In this document: positions 1 through 8,555 of the stretch, piece by piece | Numbering within the stretch: position 1 is the first letter of the stretch | Layout of the letters: every line of letters starts with the position of its first letter | Assembly (NCBI RefSeq): GCF_900187455.1 | Contig: NZ_FYDX01000015.1 | Location: 124,001 to 188,000 of the forward strand | Source of the DNA: Pseudomonas sp. Irchel 3E13 | Lineage (GTDB): Bacteria; Pseudomonadota; Gammaproteobacteria; Pseudomonadales; Pseudomonadaceae | Length of the DNA stretch: 64,000 nucleotides | Direction of reading: 5' to 3' | Translations under genes and position numbers: made by a program | Notes under the pieces: generated by a model | The model's database searches: none | Told to the model about the DNA's origin: nothing | Seen by the model: only the letters and a program-made list of their open reading frames with translations

Positions 1-77
1 TCCTGCCAGCGTGCTGTCAAGCCGCTTGGGCGATGGTTTCGGCTTTTCTTCGCGTCATGAATCGCAGGCACGCGAAG

Positions 78-120
78 GCCCCGGCCACAGGGCCCGCAGT
101 GCGGGTCATGTGGCCGGGGC
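78..120. terminator. Strong nested hairpin downstream of the ABC transporter operon
   Basis: Perfect 12-bp inverted repeat (78-89 and 109-120, arms GCCCCGGCCACA / TGTGGCCGGGGC) with an inner CCCGC/GCGGG stem in its loop. It lies just past the last minus-strand gene of the operon, as expected for a terminator or 3'-end stabilising structure, but no T-run follows it on the minus strand. Bases 1-77 hold no gene I can support. Confidence 0.55.
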
Positions 121-146
121 CGTGGTCGAAGCTGTGGTTGTGGCGA

Positions 147-947
147 TCAGCGGCGGGTGAAGGAGCGGGACAGCAGCAACAGCAATGAGGCGAACACCAC
201 CATGATCGTCGCCGCCGACAGCAGCACCGGGCTCAGCGCTTCCCGCGCCGTGGTGAACATCTCCCGCGGCAGGGTGCGCTGGTCGGGGCCGGCGAGGAAC
301 AGGGTGACCACCACCTCGTCGAGGGACGTGGCGAAGGCGAACAGCCCACCGGAAATCAGCCCCGGCGAGATCAGCGGCAAGGTCACTTTGCGCAGGGTCA
401 TCCACGGCGTCGCGCCCATGCTCGCCGCCGCCCACAGCAGGCGCTGGTTGAGGCCGCCCAGCGCCGAACCAACGTTGACCACTACGAACGGCACCGCCAG
501 GGTGGTATGGGCCAGCACCAGCCCGGCGAAGGTGCGGGTGATGCCGGCGCTGGAGAACACGAAGTACATGCCCACCCCGACGATGACCGCGGGCACGATC
601 ATCGGCGCGATCAGCAGCACTTCGATCAGCCGTTTGCCGGGCATCGCCGGGTGGCGTAGCCCGAGCGCCGCCAGCCCGCCGAGGACCACCGCGAGCACGG
701 TGCTGGTCAGGGCGATGGCGAAGCTGTTGAACAGCGCGCCGAGCCATTGCGGCGAGGCGAAGAATTCCTCGTACCAGTGCAGGGTGAACTGCCCGAGGGG
801 CAGCGACATGTAGCGGCTGTCGCTGAACGACAGCGGCAGCACCACCAGGATCGGCAGCAGCAGGAACGCCAGCACCAGCCAGCCGCCCAGTGACAGACCA
901 AGGTTGCCGAACCAGGCCAGCGGCCCGCTATTGGGATTGCGAATCAT
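147..947 (-). CDS. ABC transporter inner-membrane permease, PotC/YdcV type
   Basis: 266 residues with about six predicted membrane segments. One of two permease subunits of a polyamine/amine-type ABC importer. The stretch around residues 185-205 (AAASMGATPWMTLRKVTLP) is the EAA loop that contacts the ATPase. Size and order match PotC-type subunits. Its start overlaps the end of the upstream permease by 4 bp (ATGA), so the two are translationally coupled. Last gene of the five-gene operon that begins with the aminotransferase at 5841. The substrate cannot be read from the permease; the aminotransferase suggests an amine or amino acid. Confidence 0.88.
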   Translation of the reverse strand: MIRNPNSGPLAWFGNLGLSLGGWLVLAFLLLPILVVLPLSFSDSRYMSLPLGQFTLHWYEEFFASPQWLGALFNSFAIALTSTVLAVVLGGLAALGLRHPAMPGKRLIEVLLIAPMIVPAVIVGVGMYFVFSSAGITRTFAGLVLAHTTLAVPFVVVNVGSALGGLNQRLLWAAASMGATPWMTLRKVTLPLISPGLISGGLFAFATSLDEVVVTLFLAGPDQRTLPREMFTTAREALSPVLLSAATIMVVFASLLLLLSRSFTRR

Positions 948-2161
948 CGGTTCACTCCTTCGCTGCCGCGGCGGGCCAGCCAGGCCTGGATCAGGTAGAG
1001 CAGGGTGGTCGCTACCAGCAGCACCAGGCCCAGAGCCGAGGCCAGGCCCCAGTTAAGGGTGCCGGTGGTGAACTGGGCGATGTAGAAGCTGATCATCTGG
1101 TCGGCCGGGCCGCCCAGCAACGCGGGCGTGATGTAGAAGCCGAGGGTGACGATGAACACCATCAGCGCCCCCGCCGCCAACCCCGGCAACACTTGCGGCA
1201 GGTAGACCTGGAAGAACACCCGCAACGGCCGCGCGCCCATCGAATAGGCGGCCTGGACCAGCAGCCGGTTGCAGCCGGCCATGGCCGCCAGCAACGGGAA
1301 CACCATGAACGGCAACATCACATGGACCAGCGCCAGGATTACTCCGAAGCGGTTGTAGAGCAGGTGCACCGGGCTGTCGATCAGGCCGAGGCGCAGCAGC
1401 AGCGCGTTGACGATGCCCTCGTCCTGCAGCAGCACCATCCAGGCGGTGGTGCGCACCAGGATCGAGGTCCAGAACGGCAGCAGGATCATCAGCAGCAACA
1501 CGTTGCGGGTGCGCGGCATGCGCCGGTCGAGGAAGGCGCACAGCGGAAACGCCAGCAGCACGCAGAACAGCGTGGTCAACGCGGCGATACCAAAGGTGCG
1601 GCCGAGGATCGAGCGGTACAGGCCCGCTTCGTCCTTGGCCACCACGCCTTCGCGGTAGTCGTACTTGACGTCCATTGCCGACAGCAGGTGGTAGGTGCCG
1701 GCCGGCCCGGCGGCGCGCTTGAAGGTCTGCCAGGTGCTGTTTTCCAGCCAGCGCGGGTCCAGGGCCTGGAGCGACGCGGCGCTGCCGTCCAGTCGCCCGG
1801 CTTCGCGCTTGGCGGTCATCAGCAGGGCGCGCAAGGCGGGTGCCTCGTACGCCAGGCGCCGGGCCGCCGCCGCGAGGTCGCGCGGGCTCACCGCGCGCAG
1901 GTCGTCGACCAGCGGTTTGAACAGGTGCTCGTCCGGCGCCGAGGTGCCATCCCAGTCGGCGACGGCCTGCGCCGTGGCCGGCAGGGCCTGGGGCAGTTCG
2001 TTGTCGGCGACGGCACGCCACAGCAGCGTGCCGATGGGGCCGACGAACGTCAGCAGCAGAAACACCACCAGCGGCGCCAGTAGACCGTAGGCCCGCCACA
2101 GGGCGGCGCGGTCCTTGCGCGCGACCACGGGCGGGGCGGTGTCGAGGGCGATTGCACTCAT
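944..2161 (-). CDS. ABC transporter inner-membrane permease, PotB/YdcU type, with periplasmic insert
   Basis: 405 residues, longer than the usual 280-300. After the first membrane segment (about residues 28-47) there is a soluble stretch of about 130 residues before the second, then the usual permease core with an EAA loop near residues 310-330 (AAYSMGARPLRVFFQVYLP). The insert lies on the periplasmic side and may contact the binding protein; such inserts are known in PotB-like subunits of Pseudomonas and rhizobia. Partner of the 147-947 permease. Confidence 0.88.
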   Translation of the reverse strand: MSAIALDTAPPVVARKDRAALWRAYGLLAPLVVFLLLTFVGPIGTLLWRAVADNELPQALPATAQAVADWDGTSAPDEHLFKPLVDDLRAVSPRDLAAAARRLAYEAPALRALLMTAKREAGRLDGSAASLQALDPRWLENSTWQTFKRAAGPAGTYHLLSAMDVKYDYREGVVAKDEAGLYRSILGRTFGIAALTTLFCVLLAFPLCAFLDRRMPRTRNVLLLMILLPFWTSILVRTTAWMVLLQDEGIVNALLLRLGLIDSPVHLLYNRFGVILALVHVMLPFMVFPLLAAMAGCNRLLVQAAYSMGARPLRVFFQVYLPQVLPGLAAGALMVFIVTLGFYITPALLGGPADQMISFYIAQFTTGTLNWGLASALGLVLLVATTLLYLIQAWLARRGSEGVNR

Positions 2162-2180
2162 GTCGAATCCTCGATCGGGA

Positions 2181-3230
2181 TCAGCGGGCGGACCAGGCGG
2201 TCCACTTGGCGTTCAGTTCGTCGATGCGGTCCACCCAGAACCCGTCATTGAGCACCAGCACATTGGCGCTGTTCTGCGGTGCGCTGGGCGAGTCGACCAT
2301 GGCGGCGGGGTCGGTGTCGGCGATGCCCCGGACCGAGGTGATACCGGTGGGCTGCAGCGCCGGCCAGGCTTTCTGGTGCTCGCCTTTACCCATCACGTCG
2401 AGCAGTGCGTAGGCCTGGTCGACATTGGGCGAGTTGGCCAGGATGACCCAGCTATCCATGGTCTGCAGCGACTGGTTCCAGACCAGCCCGAACGGTTTGT
2501 GGTCCTGGCGGATGGCGTTGGTCACCCGGCCGTTGTACGAGGTGGTCATGGCGACTTCGCCCGAGGCCAGCAACTGCATGGGCTGGCCGCCGGCTTTCCA
2601 GAACAGCAACTGGCCCTTGAGGCTGTCGAGTTTCTTGAAGGCGCGCTCCACGCCGCCCGGCGTATTGAGAGTTTTGTAGACGTCGGCGGGGGCGACGCCG
2701 TCGGCCATCAGGGCGATTTCCAGGTTGCCCTTGGGGCCCTGGCGCAGGGCGCGCTTGCCGGGGAAGGTCTTGGTGTCGAAGAAATCGGCCCAGCCGCTGG
2801 GGGCGCGGGAAACCTTGCTGGTGTCGTAGCCGAGGACGAAGTTGTAGACCGCGTTGCCGACCCCGCACTCGCTCACCGCGCTGGGAATGTAGTTGTCCTT
2901 GCCGCCGATACGCGCGTAGTCCAGCGCGACGAACAGCCCTTCGCCGCAGCCCAGTTGCAGGTCTTCGGCCTCGACCTGCACCAGGTCCCAGCCGCTGTCG
3001 GCGCCCTCGGCGCGGGTGCGCAGCAGGCCGATGCCGCCTTCCCAACTGTCTTCCACCACCTTGCTGCCGCTGGCCTGGCTGTAGGGCTGGAAGAAGATTT
3101 TGCGTTGTACATCCTGATAGGCGCCGCCCCAGGAGGCGACGGTCAGGTCACGGGCTTGCGCAGTGCCGGCGAGCAGCGCCAGCCCGCACAGTGCAAGGGT
3201 AAAGCCGCGGACGGTACGGGGTGTGTTCAT
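2181..3230 (-). CDS. Periplasmic substrate-binding protein, PotD/YdcS type
   Basis: 349 residues from the ATG at 3230. A longer frame opens at 3287, but the 3230 start puts a Sec signal peptide at the N terminus (basic MNTPRTVR, hydrophobic LALCGLALLAG, cleavage after AQA) and has a GGGAG ribosome site just upstream. The mature protein begins DLTVASWGGAYQ, typical of the extracellular solute-binding family 1/8 proteins that capture polyamines and related cations. It sits between the ATPase and the permeases in one operon. Substrate unknown; putrescine-like amines are an inference from family and context. Confidence 0.88.
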   Translation of the reverse strand: MNTPRTVRGFTLALCGLALLAGTAQARDLTVASWGGAYQDVQRKIFFQPYSQASGSKVVEDSWEGGIGLLRTRAEGADSGWDLVQVEAEDLQLGCGEGLFVALDYARIGGKDNYIPSAVSECGVGNAVYNFVLGYDTSKVSRAPSGWADFFDTKTFPGKRALRQGPKGNLEIALMADGVAPADVYKTLNTPGGVERAFKKLDSLKGQLLFWKAGGQPMQLLASGEVAMTTSYNGRVTNAIRQDHKPFGLVWNQSLQTMDSWVILANSPNVDQAYALLDVMGKGEHQKAWPALQPTGITSVRGIADTDPAAMVDSPSAPQNSANVLVLNDGFWVDRIDELNAKWTAWSAR

Positions 3231-3319
3231 GATGTGACTCCCAGCCTTTTGGAATGATTGTTCGTTGGCAGTGAAAGAGAAACTCATCGTCTCGATGCGC
3301 TTGTTTTTATGATTTGGCG

Positions 3320-4474
3320 TTAACGCAGGATCATCGCCTGAGACGAGGGCAGGGCCAGTGCGACCTTCTCGCCGGGCAGCGGCGCGGCGCGCCCGAGGCT
3401 GCCGGGGTTGTAGGTCATCGCCAACTCCGTGCCACGGTCCATGCGCAGGCGCAACTTGCAGTGCGCGCCGTGGAAGATGCTGTCGATCACGAACGCGCTG
3501 ATCGCCGGCTCTCCCGGCGCCGCCAGACGCAGGTTTTCCGGGCGGATGGCCAGCGCGGCGCCGTCACCGACGGCCAGGTGCTCGTCGCTGCAATGGGCCT
3601 CGTGCAGGGTGCCGCTTTCTTCGAGGCGTATCTGGGCCTGACTGCCGGAACGGGACACCAGCGTGCCTTCGAGTAGGTTGGTCTCGCCCAGGAAGTTGGC
3701 GACGAAGCGGGTCGCCGGGCGGCTGTAGAGTGTCTCGGGGCGGTCGATCTGGGCGATCTTGCCTTCGTTGAACACCGCCACCCGGTCGGACAGGGTCATC
3801 GCTTCGTCCTGGTCGTGGGTGACGTAGACGAAGGTGATACCCAACTGTTTATGGATGGCCTTGAGCTCCAGTTGCATGTGCTCGCGCAGGGCTTTGTCGA
3901 GCGCGCCCAAGGGTTCGTCCATCAGCAGGATTCGCGGCCGATAAACCAGCGCGCGGGCCAGCGCCACGCGCTGTTGCTGGCCGCCGGACAACTGGCCGGG
4001 GCGGCGGTCCTCGAACCCTTCGAGGCGCGCCAGGGCCAGGGCTTCCTGGACCCTGCTACGGGATTCGGCGGCGGACACCTTGCGCAGGTTCAGCGGGAAG
4101 GCGACGTTCTGCGCCACGCTCATGTGCGGGAACAGCGCGTAGCTCTGGAACACCACGCCCATGTCGCGCTTGTAGGCCGGCAGCTTGCTGATGTCGTTGC
4201 CGTCCATGAGGATGCGCCCGCGGTCCGGGGCGTCGAAACCGGCGAGCATCATCAGCGTGGTGGTCTTGCCCGAACCACTGGGGCCGAGCAGGGACAGGAA
4301 CTCGCCCTGGCGGATGTCCAGGTGCAGGTCGTCGACCACCCAGGAACGCTCGTCGTAGGTCTTGTGCACCTGTTCGAAGCGCACCAGCACCGGTGCGTTG
4401 GCGGTATCGGATTCAACGGTGGGTGGCGGGGGCATATCGGCCTTGGGCAATGGACGAAGGGTCTGGAGATTCAT
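3320..4474 (-). CDS. ABC transporter ATP-binding protein, PotA type
   Basis: 384 residues. Walker A GPSGSGKT at 64-71, signature LSGGQQQ at 162-168, Walker B ILLMDEP at 182-188, and a C-terminal TOBE-like domain from about residue 290, which makes it the spermidine/putrescine (PotA/CysA) subclass. It energises the permease pair at 147-2161. Its start overlaps the aminotransferase stop by 4 bp, so translation is coupled. The N-terminal 25 residues are a proline-rich extension ahead of the ATPase fold. Confidence 0.92.
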   Translation of the reverse strand: MNLQTLRPLPKADMPPPPTVESDTANAPVLVRFEQVHKTYDERSWVVDDLHLDIRQGEFLSLLGPSGSGKTTTLMMLAGFDAPDRGRILMDGNDISKLPAYKRDMGVVFQSYALFPHMSVAQNVAFPLNLRKVSAAESRSRVQEALALARLEGFEDRRPGQLSGGQQQRVALARALVYRPRILLMDEPLGALDKALREHMQLELKAIHKQLGITFVYVTHDQDEAMTLSDRVAVFNEGKIAQIDRPETLYSRPATRFVANFLGETNLLEGTLVSRSGSQAQIRLEESGTLHEAHCSDEHLAVGDGAALAIRPENLRLAAPGEPAISAFVIDSIFHGAHCKLRLRMDRGTELAMTYNPGSLGRAAPLPGEKVALALPSSQAMILR

Positions 4475-5841
4475 GGACGAATACCTGCCAGCACTTCGTC
4501 CAGCGCCTGGGACAGCGCTTTGAGAATAGTCTGGATCTGGTCGGCATCGACGATCAGCGGCGGTGCCATGACCAGGGTGTCGCCCAATGCCCGCAGAAGA
4601 ATGCCGTTGCGCTGCAGGACGTTGCTCACCTGCTGGGCGATTTTCAGCGTCGGCGCGAAAGGCTGGCGGGTGTCCTTGTCGGCGACGAACTCCAGCGCCG
4701 CCATCAGGCCGATGCCGCGAGCCTCGCCCACCAGCGGGTGACTGGCCAGCGCCTGGATGCCGGCCTGGAACGCCGGGGCGACTTCGCGAACGTGGGCGAC
4801 GATATCCAACTCGTCATATAAACGCAGGGTTTCCAGCGCCACCGCCGCCGCCACCGGGTGACCGCCGTAGGTGTAGCCGTGGCCGAGGCCGCCGAGGGCC
4901 TGGCTCTGGTCGGCGATCACCTGATAGACGCGGTCGCTGATCAGCAGCGCGGAAATCGGTTGGAACGCGGCCGACAGCCCCTTGGCGCAGGTCAGCATGT
5001 CCGGCTCGATGCCCATGGCCTGGCAACCCCAGTAATGGCCGGTGCGACCGAAGCCGCAGATCACTTCGTCGGCGACCATCAGGATGTCGTACTTGCGCAG
5101 CACCGTCTGGACTTTGGCGAAGTAACCCGCGGGCGGCAGGATGACGCCGCCGGTGCCCATCACCGGCTCGGCGAAGAAGGCGCCGATGGTGTCCGGGCCG
5201 GCGTCGAGAATGCTCTGTTCCAGTTCCTCGGCCAGGCGCGTGGCGAAGGCTTCTTCGCTTTCGCCGGGCAGGCCCTGGCGATACAGGTGTGGGCAACGGA
5301 CATGGATCACGTCGGCCAGCGGCTCGCCCCAGCCGGTGTGCATGTTTGGCAGGCCGGTCAGGCTGGCGGCGGCGAGGGTGGTGCCGTGGTAGCTGCGCTG
5401 ACGGGCGATCAGGCGGGTCTTGCCGGGTTTGCCGATCGCCGTGTGGTAGTAGCGCACGAACTTGATCGCGGTATCGACGGCTTCGGAGCCGGAGCTCTGG
5501 AACACCACCTTGTTCAGGCCGGCGGGTGCGCGTTCGGCCAGCGCTTGCGCCAGATCGGCGGCCGGGCCGTGGCTGCGGTGGGCGAAGGTCTGTTGATAAG
5601 GCAGTTTGAGCAACTGCTCGTAACCCGCCTGCGCCAGGCGCGGCTGGCTGAAGCCCAGCGTTGCGCACCACAGGCCAGACATCCCCTCGATGAAACGCTG
5701 GCCGTGTTCATCGAACACATAAATCCCCTCGCCACGTTCCATCACCAGCGGGCCCACCTGTTCGTGCAGGCGAAGGTTGGTCTGGGGGTGGAGATGGTGG
5801 GCGATATCTCGTTGGGCCAGAGCCGAACCGCGAGCAGTCAT
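4471..5841 (-). CDS. Class III PLP-dependent aminotransferase (omega-amino acid/amine:pyruvate type)
   Basis: 456 residues, full length for the fold-type I class III family. SSGSEAVDTAIKF (116-128) is the cofactor phosphate-binding region, ADEVICGFGRTG (257-268) carries the aspartate that pairs with the PLP ring nitrogen (Asp258), and CAKGLS (285-290) carries the PLP lysine, Lys287. Such enzymes move the amino group of an amine or omega-amino acid to pyruvate or a 2-oxoacid. As first gene of an operon with a polyamine-type importer, it likely takes the first catabolic step on the imported compound. The exact substrate cannot be deduced. The IclR protein encoded divergently is the likely regulator. 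Confidence 0.9.
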   Translation of the reverse strand: MTARGSALAQRDIAHHLHPQTNLRLHEQVGPLVMERGEGIYVFDEHGQRFIEGMSGLWCATLGFSQPRLAQAGYEQLLKLPYQQTFAHRSHGPAADLAQALAERAPAGLNKVVFQSSGSEAVDTAIKFVRYYHTAIGKPGKTRLIARQRSYHGTTLAAASLTGLPNMHTGWGEPLADVIHVRCPHLYRQGLPGESEEAFATRLAEELEQSILDAGPDTIGAFFAEPVMGTGGVILPPAGYFAKVQTVLRKYDILMVADEVICGFGRTGHYWGCQAMGIEPDMLTCAKGLSAAFQPISALLISDRVYQVIADQSQALGGLGHGYTYGGHPVAAAVALETLRLYDELDIVAHVREVAPAFQAGIQALASHPLVGEARGIGLMAALEFVADKDTRQPFAPTLKIAQQVSNVLQRNGILLRALGDTLVMAPPLIVDADQIQTILKALSQALDEVLAGIRP

Positions 5842-5929
5842 GACGTCATCCTCTTGTTGAGCTGTATGCGTATGCGTTACGTGGTTCCATTTCTACGAGC
5901 ATTTTTTGATTGCGTCAAATGTTTTGTGT

Positions 5930-5943
5930 TTCGCACAGAGGAA
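5930..5943. promoter_or_regulatory. Candidate IclR-family operator near the aminotransferase operon
   Basis: TTCGC-ACAG-AGGAA, an imperfect palindrome matching the perfect site at 6393-6406 in spacing and left half. It lies about 90 bp upstream of the aminotransferase start. Assignment to the IclR protein at 6475 is inferred from position and from IclR regulators often binding short palindromes. Confidence 0.35.
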
Positions 5944-5999
5944 CGTTGTTTCTCTATTTGTATTCGGCTTGTATGTCTTGAGAGTTGCAGTGTGCTCAA

Positions 6000-6059
6000 G
6001 ATCGAGCGCCGTCCGCACGGCGCATCGCGAGCAAGCTCGCTCCTACATCGGTTGCAACG
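6000..6059. repeat. REP element, left arm of a long inverted pair
   Basis: Contains the REP core GAGCAAGCTCGCTC plus flanks shared with the right arm at 6192-6252. The two arms are about 60 bp each and differ at only about four positions when one is inverted. They surround about 130 bp of unique sequence in the aminotransferase/IclR spacer. Confidence 0.8.
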
Positions 6060-6191
6060 TGCCATGGCCTGTGGGATTCGGGTTGCCAGCCTTTGGGCGT
6101 TTGATGATCCATCGCGTGAAAGCGGTTGGGATTGACTTGATACTGCGTCCTACAGGCAAGGCGGGCAACTATGGCCTGGCAGACATATGCG

Positions 6192-6252
6192 CGTTGCAAC
6201 CGATGTAGGAGCGAGCTTGCTCGCGATGCGCCGCGCGGGCGGCGCTCGATTT
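6192..6252. repeat. REP element, right arm of a long inverted pair
   Basis: Inverted copy of 6000-6059, beginning GCGTTGCAACCGATGTAGGA and ending in GGCGCTCGAT. The match continues beyond the REP core on both sides, including a GTTGCAAC segment facing the interior. The rest of the 5842-6474 spacer holds no gene I can support. Confidence 0.8.
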
Positions 6253-6392
6253 CAAGAGCGCTTGAAAACCGCCGGCTAGCACTTGTTCGCCATTCCCCAA
6301 TCCCCAACTCGCTACCCTTGCCGAGCAAATCTGTAAGCGCAAGAAACTACAAAACCCAAACCTGCAAGAACCAAGCCTTTTCATAAAGGCGT

Positions 6393-6406
6393 TTCGCCTG
6401 TGCGAA
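6393..6406. promoter_or_regulatory. Candidate IclR operator (perfect palindrome)
   Basis: TTCGC-CTGT-GCGAA, perfect 5-bp arms, about 70 bp upstream of the IclR start. A related imperfect site lies at 5930-5943 near the operon the regulator probably controls, which fits autoregulation plus control of the divergent operon. Confidence 0.4.
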
Positions 6407-6474
6407 CAGAGGCTTTATCTCCTTACCGCGAGCAGCTACTCTCTGGCACTTGAACCAGGCAGCAAGGATCTTCG

Positions 6475-7251
6475 ATGAGCGAAGAAGCGAAACAAGGTGG
6501 CGTCAGGTCGGTGCAATTGGCCCTCGACGTGCTCGAACGGGTGGCGGGAGCCGATGGTGAAATCGGCGTCAGCGAGCTGGCGGTGCAATTGGGGACCACC
6601 AAGGGCTCGGTGTTCCGTCACCTGAAAACCCTGGTCGAGCGTGGCTACCTGAGCCAGAACCCGCAGAGTTCGCGGTATCGATTGGGCATCCAGGCCTATG
6701 TGCTGGGCCGGGTGGCGGCGAGCGGGGTCGATGTGCTCAGCGCCTCGGCCGACGCCATCCGCGACCTGCGCGATGAGCTCGGGCTGTCGGTGGTGCTGTC
6801 GGTGCTGCAGGGGCGGCGCCTGATGGTGGTGGAAACCCAGTTGGGCAAGTCGACGCTGGAAATTGGCGTGCGCCACGGCACCGAGTTGCAGTTGCATTGC
6901 AACGCCCAGGGCAAGGTCGCGCTGGCGTTTGCCCGGCAATTGAAGGTCGAGCAGCTTGCCGGGCAATTAGCGGCGGTCACGCCGTTCACCATCACCGACC
7001 TGCCGACCCTGACGCAACAGGTGGAACAGGCCCGCAACCAGGGCTGGGCGGCGGCGATCGAGGAAGAAACCCAGGGCATCTCGGCCATCGCCGCGCCGAT
7101 CATGGGCATCAATGGTGAGTTGATCGGCACCCTCGCGCTGGTGGCGACGGTGCAGGACATCCACCGCGAGATCGATCCGGAACAGGTTCGCGCCCTGAAG
7201 AAAGCCGCGCTGCGCACGTCCTGGAACATGGGCTTCAAGGGCGAGTTCTGA
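6475..7251 (+). CDS. IclR-family transcriptional regulator
   Basis: 258 residues. Winged helix-turn-helix at about 10-70 (IGVSELAVQLGTTKGSVFRHLKTL), then the IclR effector domain from about 80 to the end. An AAGGA site precedes the ATG by a good spacing. Divergent from the aminotransferase/ABC operon, so it most likely controls that operon in response to its substrate or a degradation product. The effector is not deducible. Two TTCGC-N4-GCGAA-like sites in the spacer are its candidate binding sites. Confidence 0.92.
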   Translation: MSEEAKQGGVRSVQLALDVLERVAGADGEIGVSELAVQLGTTKGSVFRHLKTLVERGYLSQNPQSSRYRLGIQAYVLGRVAASGVDVLSASADAIRDLRDELGLSVVLSVLQGRRLMVVETQLGKSTLEIGVRHGTELQLHCNAQGKVALAFARQLKVEQLAGQLAAVTPFTITDLPTLTQQVEQARNQGWAAAIEEETQGISAIAAPIMGINGELIGTLALVATVQDIHREIDPEQVRALKKAALRTSWNMGFKGEF

Positions 7252-7291
7252 TTTCCGCCGCGCGACGACGGGTGCTTGCATAAGCGCGACG

Positions 7292-7325
7292 CTCGAAATA
7301 CTGTATGGATATTCAGTATTTCGAG
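7292..7325. promoter_or_regulatory. LexA (SOS) box in the radical-SAM operon promoter
   Basis: Perfect 12-bp arms (CTCGAAATACTG 7292-7303 / CAGTATTTCGAG 7314-7325) around 10 bp. The centre, TACTG-N10-CAGTA at 7299-7318, matches the proteobacterial LexA consensus CTGTATATATATACAG at all outer positions. A TTGCAT at 7276-7281 lies 17 bp before TACTGT at 7299-7304, so the box would overlap a -10 element. This suggests repression by LexA and induction by DNA damage. It also shows that the in-frame ATG at 7305 lies inside the operator and is not the start codon. Confidence 0.82.
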
Positions 7326-7334
7326 AGCCGGCCC

Positions 7335-8555
7335 ATGCAACTCATCGCCAAGCTCGGCATCCTCGCCGACGCCGCCAAGTACGACGCCTCCTGCGCCAGC
7401 AGCGGCGCGCCCAAGCGCAGTTCGAAGGGCCGTGACGGGCTCGGCGCCACCAACGGCATGGGCATCTGCCACAGCTACACCCCCGACGGGCGCTGCGTTT
7501 CGCTGCTCAAGGTGCTGCTCACCAACTTCTGTCTCTACGACTGCCAGTACTGCATCAACCGCCGTTCCAGCAATGTGCCGCGGGCGCGTTTCACGCCCGA
7601 GGAAGTGGTGCGCCTGACCCTGGATTTCTACCGGCGCAACTGCGTCAGCGGGCTGTTCCTCAGCTCCGGCATCATCCGCTCGGCGGACTACACCATGGAG
7701 CAACTGGTGCGGGTGGCGCGGCTGCTGCGGGAGGAGCACCAGTTCCGCGGCTACATCCACCTCAAGACCATCCCCGACGCCGACCCGCTGTTGATCGAGG
7801 AAGCCGGGCGCCTGGCCGACCGCCTCAGCGTCAATATCGAATTGCCCAGCGACGCCAGCCTCAAGCGTTTGGCCCCGGAAAAGCAGGTCAGCACCATCCG
7901 CCAGGCCATGGGCACCATTCATCGAGGCCAGCAAGCCGTGGCCGGCGAGGCGAGGGCGCCACGCTTCACCCCGGCGGGGCAGAGCACGCAGATGATCGTC
8001 GGCGCCGACGCCTCGGACGACCGCACCATCCTGTGCAACGCCGAGTCGCTGTACCAGGGCTATGGCCTCAGGCGCGTCTATTACTCGGCGTTCAGCCCGA
8101 TCCCCGACAGCCCCGACAGCGTGCCGCTGGCCGCGCCACCGCTGTTGCGCGAGCACCGGCTGTACCAGGCCGATTTCCTCATGCGCGGCTACGGCTACAA
8201 AGCCGGCGAACTGCTCAGCGAGTCGAGCAACCTGGCCCTGGACATCGACCCCAAGCTGGCCTGGGCGCTGTCCAACCGCGAGGTGTTCCCGGTGGACATC
8301 AATCGCGCCGAGCCGGCCTTGCTGGCGCGCATCCCCGGCATCGGCCTGCGCAGCGTGCAGCGGCTGGTGGCCCTGCGGCGCGAGCGACGGGTGCGCTATG
8401 ACGACCTGATCCAGTTGCGCTGCGTGCTCGACAAGGCCCGGCCCTTCATCGTCACCAGCGACTACCGCCCGGCGCTGGCGGAGATGCGCAGCGGCCTGCT
8501 GCGCACCCGCCTGCGTGAGCCGCAAGCACCGGTGCAAATGGGGCTGTGGGGATGA
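7335..8555 (+). CDS. Putative DNA modification/repair radical SAM protein (TIGR03916-like)
   Basis: 406 residues from the ATG at 7335; family members begin with this MxLIxKLxILADAAKYD-type segment, and the earlier ATG lies in the LexA box. The iron-sulfur/SAM motif CLYDCQYC gives Cys66, Cys70 and Cys73 (Cx3Cx2C). Near the C terminus LLARIPGIGLRSVQRLVAL is a helix-hairpin-helix that binds DNA non-specifically. The family usually sits beside a partner DNA-metabolism protein, as here: the next gene overlaps by 4 bp (ATGA). The chemical reaction is not established. SOS control supports a role in damage repair. Confidence 0.9.
   Translation: MQLIAKLGILADAAKYDASCASSGAPKRSSKGRDGLGATNGMGICHSYTPDGRCVSLLKVLLTNFCLYDCQYCINRRSSNVPRARFTPEEVVRLTLDFYRRNCVSGLFLSSGIIRSADYTMEQLVRVARLLREEHQFRGYIHLKTIPDADPLLIEEAGRLADRLSVNIELPSDASLKRLAPEKQVSTIRQAMGTIHRGQQAVAGEARAPRFTPAGQSTQMIVGADASDDRTILCNAESLYQGYGLRRVYYSAFSPIPDSPDSVPLAAPPLLREHRLYQADFLMRGYGYKAGELLSESSNLALDIDPKLAWALSNREVFPVDINRAEPALLARIPGIGLRSVQRLVALRRERRVRYDDLIQLRCVLDKARPFIVTSDYRPALAEMRSGLLRTRLREPQAPVQMGLWG

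Noticed and set aside
1..77. End of a possible gene at the left edge
   Set aside because: Short open stretches exist on both strands but none has recognisable sequence or a supported stop, so no gene was called.
890..2083. Long plus-strand frames opposite the permease genes (and similar frames opposite many genes)
   Set aside because: Gln/Arg/His/Gly-rich translations without domains are typical antisense artefacts of high-GC DNA.
7305..7334. ATG 7305 as start of the radical-SAM protein
   Set aside because: It lies inside the LexA palindrome and adds ten residues not seen in the family.
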